A DNA stretch of 64,000 nucleotides from Neisseria musculi (GTDB lineage Bacteria > Pseudomonadota > Gammaproteobacteria > Burkholderiales > Neisseriaceae): contig NZ_CP060414.2 of the NCBI RefSeq assembly GCF_014297595.2, positions 1,984,001-2,048,000 on the forward strand. Reading direction: 5' to 3'. The position numbers and the translations under genes are program-made. Shown here piece by piece: positions 45,475-53,187 of the stretch (positions are counted from its first letter, which is position 1; the number at the start of each line of letters is the position of its first letter). The notes beneath the pieces are model-generated. The model searched no databases. It was not told the origin of the DNA and saw only the letters and a list, made by a program, of their open reading frames with translations.

Positions 45475-45981
45475 ATGCCGCTGCTCGACAGTTTTAAAGT
45501 GGACCATACCCGTATGCACGCGCCGGCGGTGCGGGTGGCCAAAACCATGCGCACGCCCAAAGGCGATGATATTACCGTTTATGATCTGCGCTTTTGTGTG
45601 CCCAATCGGGAAATCCTGCCCGAAAAAGGCATACACACGTTGGAGCATCTGTTTGCCGGTTTCATGCGTGAGCACCTGAACGGCGCCGGTGTGGAAATTA
45701 TCGATATTTCGCCGATGGGCTGCCGCACCGGCTTTTATATGAGCCTGATCGGCGCGCCCGATGAAGCCCGCGTGGCCGATGCGTGGCTCTCTTCGATGCA
45801 GGATGTGTTGGATGTGAAAAGCCAAAACGAAATCCCCGAGCTGAACGAATATCAGTGCGGCACTTATCAAATGCACTCGCTGGCCGAGGCGCAAAACATC
45901 GCCCGCAATGTAATCGAACGCAGAGTCGGCGTAAACAAAAGTGAAGACTTAACGCTGGACGAAAGCCTGCTGGCCGATTGA
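45475..45981 (+). CDS. luxS: S-ribosylhomocysteine lyase (AI-2 synthesis)
   Basis: 168 aa metalloenzyme that splits S-ribosylhomocysteine into homocysteine and DPD, the precursor of AI-2. The metal site is HTLEH ([16 protein letters not shown]) with the third ligand in YQCGTY; the catalytic Cys lies in [13 protein letters not shown]. Two consecutive ATGs occur; the second (45475) is better placed from AAAGGA and gives the 168 aa length usual in Neisseria. A DUS hairpin follows. Confidence 0.97.
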   Translation: MPLLDSFKVDHTRMHAPAVRVAKTMRTPKGDDITVYDLRFCVPNREILPEKGIHTLEHLFAGFMREHLNGAGVEIIDISPMGCRTGFYMSLIGAPDEARVADAWLSSMQDVLDVKSQNEIPELNEYQCGTYQMHSLAEAQNIARNVIERRVGVNKSEDLTLDESLLAD

Positions 45982-45997
45982 CGGCTGCGGAGCAGCA

Positions 45998-46030
45998 TCA
46001 GGCCGTCTGAACATGGTTCAGACGGCCTGT
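45998..46030 (+). terminator. DUS inverted-repeat terminator after luxS
   Basis: CAGGCCGTCTGAAC and GTTCAGACGGCCTG with a 4-base loop, 17 bases after luxS. Confidence 0.85.
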
Positions 46031-46411
46031 TGTTTTTATACCGCCTGCCACTCCAACCAACACAAGGCAGACCGGGAACCATACGAAAACCATACCGCAG
46101 CGCGGGTTGGTGCCGTCATGATTCAAGGCAGCCGGCATGACGATATCGGTTGGTTTAAAATACAGGCCTGTGCTTGCCGGGAACGGCGGCAGGGGCATTC
46201 AGACGGCCGCAGACCTTAGGGGCAGAACCCGCCCCTGCCGTCTGAAAAGATGCTTGCCGCTGCCATAATCGGGTTGCGCCTGAATAGCCTTTTCTCTATA
46301 AAAAGAAACTTGGAACCAAGCCCGAGTATGGCGTTGAAGCAAGAAACGCGCTTGAGGTTTCGGCCGGTTGCGGTAAAAGCAGCAGTGTTACCGGCAAGTA
46401 TATGGCAGCCG
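46031..46411. other. Intergenic region luxS-dtd
   Basis: About 380 bp between convergent genes, with a Correia-like fragment (CACAAGGCAGACC and AACCATACG, about 46060-46100) and a half palindrome AAGCCCGAGTATGGCG at 46318. No gene is seen. Confidence 0.5.
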
Positions 46412-46873
46412 TTAAAACATTTTTTGAGAATCCAGCAGCAGTGTTACCGGCCCGTTGTTGCACAAATCTACCTGCATATGGGTTTGAAAGCGGCCGGTTT
46501 CCACCGCAATGCCGTGTCTTCGCAACATGGCGGCCACCTGCCCGTAGAGTGCGCCGGCCTGCTGCGGCGGGGCGGCTTCCGAAAAAGACGGCCGTCTGCC
46601 GTTGCGGGCATCGGCATAAAGCGTGAATTGCGACACCAGCAAAACCGCACCGCCGGTGTCTTTTAATGAAAGGTTCAATTTGCCCGCACCGTCTTCAAAA
46701 ATGCGCAGGTTGGCGGTTTTATCGGCAATGTAGCGGGCATCGCCCTCGGTGTCGCTGCGGCCTACGCCGAGCAGCACCACCAGGCCGTGTCCGATACTGC
46801 CTACGGTTTCGCGCCCGCTACCGTTTACCACATCTACGGCGGCACGGGTAACTTTCTGGATAACGGCCCTCAT
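46412..46873 (-). CDS. dtd: D-aminoacyl-tRNA deacylase
   Basis: 153 aa proofreading enzyme that removes D-amino acids from tRNA. It has the start [13 protein letters not shown], the conserved [11 protein letters not shown] and the C-terminal [12 protein letters not shown], both needed at the active site at the dimer interface. The gene stands alone. Confidence 0.96.
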   Translation of the reverse strand: MRAVIQKVTRAAVDVVNGSGRETVGSIGHGLVVLLGVGRSDTEGDARYIADKTANLRIFEDGAGKLNLSLKDTGGAVLLVSQFTLYADARNGRRPSFSEAAPPQQAGALYGQVAAMLRRHGIAVETGRFQTHMQVDLCNNGPVTLLLDSQKMF

Positions 46874-47110
46874 AATCTAAACAGTATTCTCCGGCAGTCA
46901 AACCTAACAGCCTGATATTTGTAAAATTTAAAAATACCGCCAAAGCTTTATTTGCCTTCATTCCCGCGCAGCCGGAAACCCCGGCCTTCGGCATCCAATG
47001 ATTTGCTTCGCCAATATTTTTATTCGGACTTCTGTTTGCGCGGGAATGCGGTATTTCTGTTTTCAGACGGCCTCAAGATTTTGCAAAGGCCTCGGCCTGC
47101 ATCAGACGGC

Positions 47111-47977
47111 TCAGCCAAACTCTGCTGCGGCTTGCAGCAATACATCGGCGGCCAGTATGCCCAAGTTGTTGGCTGCCAGCGGGCTGTCGCCGGTGAGCAG
47201 CTCACGGTCGCGGCATACTTCGCCGCTGATGCCGCTGTTGACCACGTTCATGCCCAGCTGCTGCAAACGCTCGGCCACCAGCCACGGCAGGCGGCCGGGC
47301 ATATAGCCGATGTCGATATTGGCGCCTTCGTCAAGCGCATCGGGGAACACGGCCAGATTGTAGCCGGCAAAGGGAAACGCGCCGTGTTCGGCAGCAGCAA
47401 CCAGCGCGGCGGGGCCGTGGCAGAGTGTGATGATGCTGCGCTGCTGCGCCACGGCCCAGTTGAGAACCTGCGCCACTTCGCGGCTGTGGGGGATGGCGGT
47501 AAACGCGCCGTGTCCGCCGGGTATCAACACACCGATATAGGGCGAATCGGAGGCGGTGGCGCGCTCCAGCACATCGGCCAGTTTCAGCGGCTTTTGGAAT
47601 TTGGGCAGATAGGTTGCAAAAATCTTCTGCACCGCTTCGTCTTCTTGGGGCATCGCCCACATTTCGAATTTGACCGAATTGCCCGAAAGGGTGCACACAT
47701 CGATTTCAAAGCCCGCTTCGTGAATGTGCAGCATCGGCAGCAGGGTTTCTACAGGGTGGTTGCCGGTGGAAAACAGTTTGCCGTTCTGCATTTGCAGATA
47801 ACGCTCATCAGTGCCTATCATCAAAACCCTGTATTTGCCGCCGGTGTAGGGTTGGTCGAACCGAAGGCCGGCAAAATCGGTTTTCGGCGCGGTGTAGCGG
47901 CTCAGGGAGTAAGGGGAGGGGAAATAAGCATTGTATTCGGCGTGGTCGGGTGTGGGGGCTTTGCTCGGTTCGCTCAT
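47111..47977 (-). CDS. hchA: Protein/nucleic acid deglycase HchA (Hsp31)
   Basis: 288 aa DJ-1/PfpI-family protein, glutathione-independent glyoxalase III and stress chaperone. It has the HchA-specific stretch [22 protein letters not shown] and the catalytic Cys in [13 protein letters not shown], with [11 protein letters not shown] before it. CAGGAG precedes the start. The leader carries two kinds of tandem repeat and a perfect TATAAT box, listed separately. Confidence 0.94.
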   Translation of the reverse strand: MSEPSKAPTPDHAEYNAYFPSPYSLSRYTAPKTDFAGLRFDQPYTGGKYRVLMIGTDERYLQMQNGKLFSTGNHPVETLLPMLHIHEAGFEIDVCTLSGNSVKFEMWAMPQEDEAVQKIFATYLPKFQKPLKLADVLERATASDSPYIGVLIPGGHGAFTAIPHSREVAQVLNWAVAQQRSIITLCHGPAALVAAAEHGAFPFAGYNLAVFPDALDEGANIDIGYMPGRLPWLVAERLQQLGMNVVNSGISGEVCRDRELLTGDSPLAANNLGILAADVLLQAAAEFG

Positions 47978-47985
47978 GGTAAAAC

Positions 47986-48022
47986 TCCTGATATGGGTAG
48001 AAATATCCTGATATGGGTAGAA
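47986..48022 (-). repeat. Duplicated 17-bp sequence in the hchA translation start region
   Basis: TCCTGATATGGGTAGAA occurs at 47986 and 48006 (20-bp period). On the minus strand each copy contains CAGGA, so the ribosome-binding sequence is duplicated; the one next to the gene is used. Confidence 0.85.
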
Positions 48023-48091
48023 GTTTTGTCATGCCTTGGGCAGACGCAGTATCAGGCATTGTCCGGTTTGGCGGGCGCACTCCCGCCAAAA

Positions 48092-48131
48092 GGCGGTAAG
48101 GCGGTAAGGCGGTAAGGCGGTAAGGCGGTAT
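48092..48131 (-). repeat. 8-bp tandem repeat in the hchA leader
   Basis: Five units of GGCGGTAA, the last one imperfect at its final base, placed directly after a TATAAT box on the minus strand, so within the predicted first transcribed bases of hchA. Confidence 0.9.
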
Positions 48132-48135
48132 TATA
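48130..48135 (-). promoter_or_regulatory. Probable -10 box of hchA
   Basis: Perfect TATAAT on the minus strand, about 155 bp upstream of hchA. No good -35 hexamer at 16-18 bp was found, so activator dependence is possible. Confidence 0.45.
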
Positions 48136-48184
48136 CCCCTAAACAAAACTGCCTGCCGTTCAGACGGCCTATATTGCGAATCCT

Positions 48185-48313
48185 CCCTATATTCCGGCAC
48201 AAGGCAACAGGCTGCAAACCATACGGAGCCGACTCTGCTGCTGCTCGGGTGGCCGGCAAAACCGTTCCCTTTGAATCAAGGCGCAGCAACGGAGATTAAG
48301 CGGTTCACGATAG
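48185..48313 (-). repeat. Correia-like element
   Basis: On the minus strand: CTATCGTGAACCGCTTAATC end, CGTTGCTGCGCCTTGATTCA, AAGGGAACGGTTTTGCC, an AGCAGCAGCAG run, CGGCTCCGTATGG and a CCTTGTGCCGG end. Block order and spacing match the meningococcal Correia element. Confidence 0.8.
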
Positions 48314-48767
48314 CGGTGCCTGTAAAGGGAACCCTGCAACACCAAGCAAACAGTGGCTTTCGGCGATGGCAAAACCGGGCGGCAAAACTGCCCCGCTTGG
48401 ATTTTCAGGCACAACGCCCGCACCGGATTTTTCCTGAACAATCATCAGTTTGTATATTTTTCAACACAGATTTGCCGCCGCCCTTGCAGGTACGCCGCAT
48501 CAGTTTGCCGCTTTTTCAGACGGCGTATCCCCGGCTGGTTTTTTCGGAGGGCTTCCACCGCATCCGCCACCGCTGCAATGCTTTCAGACGGCCGCAGGCC
48601 TGATGGGCGCAACCTGCCGAAACGGCCGCCCGTCTGCCCGATAAAACCGCTCAGGGTAAAAGCCGCTGCATCACAGCCCGCAGACCACCTCGCCCAGCCT
48701 GCGGTGATTGTTTGCCGCCGCATTTTTCTGCATAATTGAAAAATTCTGTAAACAGGAACATAAAACT

Positions 48768-50009
48768 ATGTCTGCCAAACCCCCAACGCTGATAGGCGGC
48801 GCGCTGATTATCACCGGCACGGTGATCGGTGCAGGTATGTTTGCCAACCCCACGGCCACCGCCGGCATTTGGTTTGCCGGCTCGCTGGTGGTGCTGGTTT
48901 ACACCTGGTTTTCCATGCTTGCCTCCGGCCTGATGCTGCTCGAAGTAAACACACACTATCCACACGGCGCAAGCTTCGATACCATGGTGAAAGACTTGCT
49001 CGGCAAAAGCTGGAACACGGTCAATAATCTGGCCGTGGCGTTTGTACTTTACCTGCTCACCTATGCCTATATTTTTGTGGGCGGCGACCTGACCACCAAA
49101 GCTTTGTCGCAGCTGGCGGGAGAAAGCGTGGGCGCGGCGGCGGGGCAACTGGTGTTTTTTGCCGCACTGGCACTTTGCGTGTGGCTCTCCACGCGGCTGG
49201 TGGACAGAATCACCGGCATTTTAATCGGCGGCATGATATTAACGTTTTTCTGGGCAACGGGCGGCCTCTTGGGCGATGTGAAACTGCCGGTTTTATTCGA
49301 CACTCAGGCCGCCGAAGACACGCGCTACTGGATTTATGCCGCCGCCGCGCTGCCGGTGTGCCTGGCCTCATTCGGCTTTCACGGCAATGTGTCGAGCCTG
49401 CTGAAATATTTCAACGGCGATGCGCCGAAAGTGGCGCGTGCGCTCAAAGCAGGCACCCTGATTGCGCTGGCGGTGTATGTGCTGTGGCAGTTGGCGGTGC
49501 ACGGCAACCTGCCGCGCCATGCTTTCTCGCCGGTGATTGAAGCAGAAGGGAAAGTATCGGTGCTGATTGCGGAGCTTTCGCGCTTTACCGACACGGGCAG
49601 CATGGAAACCGCGCTGTCGTGGTTTGCCTATATGGCCATTGCCACTTCGTTTCTGGGCGTTACCCTCGGCCTGTTTGATTTTCTGGCCGATATGTTCAAA
49701 TGGGGCGACAACGCCCCCGGGCGCGCCAAAACCGCCGCGCTCACCTTTCTGCCGCCGCTGGTCTGCTGCCTGCTTTATCCCACGGGCTTTGTAACCGTTA
49801 TCGGCTATGTGGGGCTGGCCGCCACCGTGTGGACGGCGTTCACGCCCGCGCTGCTGCTGTGGCGTGCCCGCCGTAAGTTTCCCAAACCGGCAAGCTACCG
49901 CATCGGCGGCGGCAGGTTGCTGATTGTCTGGGTGCTGCTGTTTGGCGCAGCCAATATTGCCGCACAACTGCTGAGCCGTTTCGAGCTGGTTCCGGTGTTC
50001 CTGGGCTGA
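48768..50009 (+). CDS. Aromatic amino acid permease (Mtr/TyrP family)
   Basis: 413 aa permease of the hydroxy/aromatic amino acid permease family with about 11 hydrophobic segments. The substrate-site signature GTVIGAGMFANPTATAGIWF lies in TM1; LASFGFHGNVSSLLKYFNGD is typical of Mtr/TyrP. ATG 48768 follows AGGAACATAAAACT; the upstream Met 48708 is rejected. Tryptophan or tyrosine is likely; specificity cannot be fixed from sequence. Confidence 0.9.
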   Translation: MSAKPPTLIGGALIITGTVIGAGMFANPTATAGIWFAGSLVVLVYTWFSMLASGLMLLEVNTHYPHGASFDTMVKDLLGKSWNTVNNLAVAFVLYLLTYAYIFVGGDLTTKALSQLAGESVGAAAGQLVFFAALALCVWLSTRLVDRITGILIGGMILTFFWATGGLLGDVKLPVLFDTQAAEDTRYWIYAAAALPVCLASFGFHGNVSSLLKYFNGDAPKVARALKAGTLIALAVYVLWQLAVHGNLPRHAFSPVIEAEGKVSVLIAELSRFTDTGSMETALSWFAYMAIATSFLGVTLGLFDFLADMFKWGDNAPGRAKTAALTFLPPLVCCLLYPTGFVTVIGYVGLAATVWTAFTPALLLWRARRKFPKPASYRIGGGRLLIVWVLLFGAANIAAQLLSRFELVPVFLG

Positions 50010-50415
50010 CAATGCAGGCAGTTTGGCTTTTGCCTGTCTTACACGTTTCTGATAGCGGCTCCCTTTCATTTTCGAGGCACAAGGCAACAAACCGAAAACC
50101 GTACAGACAATACAAACCGGCTCTGCTGCCGCTTGGGTGGCCGGCAAAACCGTTCTCTCGAACCCGGCGCAGTAATGCTGCAACGCAAATAAAGCGGGCT
50201 CACCCTATACGGTACGCCCGGCTTGCCCGTATTCTTGTACTCTGATGCCTTTGCAAAAACATCTTAAGGCCGTCTGAAAAGCTTATTTGCCGTTATTCCC
50301 GTGCAGTCAGAAATAACGGCAAATCACTTGAATATTTTTAAATGATTTCGGCCTCTATAAATAAACGGCTGCATTTTCAGACGGCCAAAGTATGCAGAAA
50401 CACCATACCGCTCCG
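50010..50415. other. Intergenic region permease-BASS transporter
   Basis: About 405 bp between convergent genes, mostly one Correia-like element plus two DUS (about 50269 and 50382) facing each other about 110 bp apart. No gene. Confidence 0.6.
50051..50208 (-). repeat. Correia-like element, best-preserved copy
   Basis: On the minus strand: TATAGGGTGAGCCCGCTTTA end, GCGTTGCAGC, CGAGAGAACGGTTTTGCCGG, CACCCAAGCGGCAGCAG, GTATTGTCTGTACGG, TTGTTGCCTTGTGCC and a final GGAGCCGCTATC. Very close to meningococcal Correia in block order, including GAGAACG, CACCAAG and the TGTCTGTACGG region. Confidence 0.85.
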
Positions 50416-51270
50416 CTACCCTTTCACCAGCCGGCAAAGCCCCAGATAAGCCGTCAGAACCACATTCATCATCAGCGCATAGATCACCGCCGGCAGCGCA
50501 AACGCCTCATTGTTTAACACAAACGGGCTGCCGGCAACGGCAATCGCCTGCGCCGCATTCTGCATCCCCACCTCAATCACAATCGTGCGCCGCTGCCTGC
50601 CCGGCAGCCCCAACCCTGCCGCCAACAGCCCGCCCAGCCCCATCGCCGCCACAATCAACAGCGACACCATGCCCGCCAGCGCGGCAAAATGCTGCACGAT
50701 AATCTGCCGGTTCGCCGCAAAAAACACCGCCGCCAACACCACCAACGCCGGAAACGCCGCCTTATCCAAACCCTTTTTCGCCTTTTGCGCGAAATCAGGC
50801 CGGGCATAGCGCACCACCATACCCAAAAGCAGCGGCAGCAGCACCAACACCACGTTCTGCACCAAAAGCTGCCCCACCGGCAACTTCACCGCCGCACCGC
50901 CCAACCCTGCCGCATCCAGCGCATACAGCAGCACCGGCGGAATAGTAAACACCGTGATGATGCTGCTTGCCACCGTGAGCACAATTGAAAGCGGCACATC
51001 GCCTTTGGCCAGCGCCGTGAAAATATTCGATGACGAACCGCCCGGCGAGCAGGCAATCAGCACCAGCCCCACCATCAGATAAGGCTCAGGCTGAAACAGC
51101 CACACCACCATCCCGGCCAGCAGCGGCAGCAGCACAATCTGCGCCGCCACCCCCGCCAACACCGCCTTCGGCTGCTTCACCGGCACCGCAAAATCCGCAG
51201 GCTTGAACGACAAGCCCAAGCCGAACATCAGCAACAGCAAAACCGGCAACACAATAAAAACAGTGTTCAT
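50416..51270 (-). CDS. Bile acid:sodium symporter family (BASS) transporter
   Basis: 284 aa inner-membrane transporter with about ten TM segments. The two crossover regions are present: LIACSPGGSSSNIFTALA and VIEVGMQNAAQAIAVA, which hold the Na+ sites in the structurally known meningococcal homologue ASBT-NM. Physiological substrate in Neisseria is uncertain; pantoate and other organic acids have been considered in BASS proteins. Confidence 0.93.
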   Translation of the reverse strand: MNTVFIVLPVLLLLMFGLGLSFKPADFAVPVKQPKAVLAGVAAQIVLLPLLAGMVVWLFQPEPYLMVGLVLIACSPGGSSSNIFTALAKGDVPLSIVLTVASSIITVFTIPPVLLYALDAAGLGGAAVKLPVGQLLVQNVVLVLLPLLLGMVVRYARPDFAQKAKKGLDKAAFPALVVLAAVFFAANRQIIVQHFAALAGMVSLLIVAAMGLGGLLAAGLGLPGRQRRTIVIEVGMQNAAQAIAVAGSPFVLNNEAFALPAVIYALMMNVVLTAYLGLCRLVKG

Positions 51271-51870
51271 AACATTCCGCTTAAATTTAAAAACAGGATT
51301 TTTTCGGGATTTGCAATATGCAGAACCACAATTTTAGCATTGACCGAAACCGCAAAACGGCCACGGCCTTAAGGCTCCAATCCCTAAAAAACTGCCTGAA
51401 AGCATTGCAGATATCCGTATTCCGCCACATCCGTCTCTGCCTCACTGTATCTCATAGCCAATCCACTTTATTTCCTGATGTGCCTTAGTTTAAAGAGAAC
51501 GGTTTTGCCAGCCGCCCAAGCGGCAACAGAACCCGTTCCGTACACTCTGCCGCCTGCTGCACGGCACCAACAATCAAGCGGATTTACCATACTTGCTGCC
51601 TATAAAATAAAAATGCCCGAGTCAAACCCAGACATGGCACCGCCGTTTTAAACGTTTCATCTGAAAATACAGGTTTTGCAAAGAATTTTTTTGCATACTA
51701 CCCAGTGCCGTTAAGGCCGTCTGAAAGCCAGCTTCCAGACGGCCCGAGGGATTTGAATCTGAATTGAAGTTTGAAAAAGTTACAGCCTGGTATATTTGAA
51801 TTTCAAGGCCATAACAACTCTATTTTAATTGACAGGATTTAAAATACAGTTGCCACAAGGAATACGCTTA
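51271..51870. other. Repeat-bearing intergenic region before the AT-rich orphan
   Basis: 600 bp with a complete Correia-like element, a half CGGGC palindrome (AATGCCCGAGTCAAACCCAG at 51610) and a DUS pair (51715-51744). No gene. The last 100 bp become AT-rich toward the orphan gene. Confidence 0.65.
51455..51595 (+). repeat. Correia-like element
   Basis: Ends ATAGCCAATCCACTTTATTT and, reverse complemented, TATGGTAAATCCGCTTGATT. Between them are TGCCTTAGTTTAAAGAGAAC, GGTTTTGCC, CAAGCGGCAACAGAACCCGT and TCCGTACACTCTGCCGCC. Matches meningococcal Correia blocks CCTTAGCTCAAAGAGAACG and GGTTCCGTACT in order. Confidence 0.85.
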
Positions 51871-53175
51871 CTATTTTTCAATTTTAACCGGAGATACCAA
51901 TCCCATTAAATTTTGCAAATCCCCCGCTTGAAATTGTATGCACTTTTGCCTTACCTCCTCAGCTTTTATATCTATCGGCGAGTATTTATCATTAAATTTA
52001 TCAGGAGGGCAGATAATTTTGATTTTTGTTGAATTAACCCATAATTTTCCGTATAGAAATACATCATCTCCGGTTCGCACCAAGTTTACATTACGAATAT
52101 CTGAAAATTGGTTTTCTTTATCTTTTAAATATTTAACAGGCAAACCAGTTCTTTCAAAATAAGTATTATTTACTTTAAACCAAGAATAATCCGATTGGCT
52201 AAACCCTATCACTCTCAACACATTGTGCAGCCTAAAATATACAGGGTAATCAAGCCCTTTAATAATGGAGGACATTGTAAAAATAAAAATAGGAAGGAAC
52301 AAAACAACAATTCCAAAAAATTTAACCCCTCTCCCGACTTCTCTTATCTGTAGAGATTTTTTATATGATCGAGATATTAATATTATAAAAATATGCCAAA
52401 AAATTGCAGCAGCAAGAGAAAAGTATTCATTATAAAATATATAAAATCCCACTACCGATATCACAATAGAAACTAAATAAAAAAATAAAATGTAAAGTAC
52501 ATCTATATTTTTTCTATTTTCACTTTGAGAAAACACGATGATACATGGACTTAATAATTGAGTAAGAAAAATAGTACCTCCAAGTGCGATAGAAAACCAT
52601 ATTCCCCCATCAACGGCTATCTCCATAAAATACAAAGTTGAATCAATTTGATTTAGATAAATCAATAAGGTAAAAAGTCCAAGTAAAGATAAAATCGGCA
52701 GACTTCCTAAAATAATTGCCCCTGTAAAATATAGTCTCTCCAGTAATGATTTTTGATTTACAAGCAATTCTTTTAACATTAGTGTATTTATAGATAACTC
52801 TAATTTATCCACTTCCTCTTTTTTAAATTTTAATATTTCTTTTTTTAAATTTTTGCATTTATTTTCAGGATCTTCTGAATAAAATTTATAGTTATTTTTT
52901 ATATCAAATTCATCATATTGAGAAATAAGTCTATATAAATCTAAGTCTAGATGTCGGTTTTGGCATCGTAATATAATTAAAATTTTGTCAATTTTCTCAA
53001 TAGATTTTTTAGCTTCACTAAACAGCTCTTTTTTTAGTTCATCAATTTCATTTTTTATGGCAGCAATTCGAATCAAAGAAGCTCTTGCAGAAAGAATTTC
53101 TCTTTTTTTGTTAAAAACACTCATTCTGTCATGCAGCTTATTAACTTTCTTTTGATATCTTTCAAAGAAATTCAT
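51871..53175 (-). CDS. AT-rich orphan: coiled-coil, five-TM membrane protein
   Basis: 434 aa, not recognised. Residues 1-145 are Lys/Glu-rich helices with coiled-coil character (ERYQKKVNKLHDRMSVFNKK, KNEIDELKKELFSEAKKSIE). Hydrophobic segments lie at about 150-174, 191-216, 226-248, 251-268 and 284-305. By the positive-inside rule the coiled coil is cytoplasmic and residues 306-434 form a periplasmic domain with cysteines 389 and 412. Base composition is far poorer in GC than its neighbours, codons favour A/T, and it has no DUS. The start is 12 bp after the polA stop, with AGGAAAA in that gap, so it should be cotranscribed with polA. No transposase or integrase adjoins it. Confidence 0.8.
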   Translation of the reverse strand: MNFFERYQKKVNKLHDRMSVFNKKREILSARASLIRIAAIKNEIDELKKELFSEAKKSIEKIDKILIILRCQNRHLDLDLYRLISQYDEFDIKNNYKFYSEDPENKCKNLKKEILKFKKEEVDKLELSINTLMLKELLVNQKSLLERLYFTGAIILGSLPILSLLGLFTLLIYLNQIDSTLYFMEIAVDGGIWFSIALGGTIFLTQLLSPCIIVFSQSENRKNIDVLYILFFYLVSIVISVVGFYIFYNEYFSLAAAIFWHIFIILISRSYKKSLQIREVGRGVKFFGIVVLFLPIFIFTMSSIIKGLDYPVYFRLHNVLRVIGFSQSDYSWFKVNNTYFERTGLPVKYLKDKENQFSDIRNVNLVRTGDDVFLYGKLWVNSTKIKIICPPDKFNDKYSPIDIKAEEVRQKCIQFQAGDLQNLMGLVSPVKIEK

Positions 53176-53187
53176 TATATTTTCCTA

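Noticed and set aside
51735..51765. tRNA-like GGGATTTGAATC string
   Set aside because: No acceptor, D or anticodon stems around it; chance T-loop similarity only.
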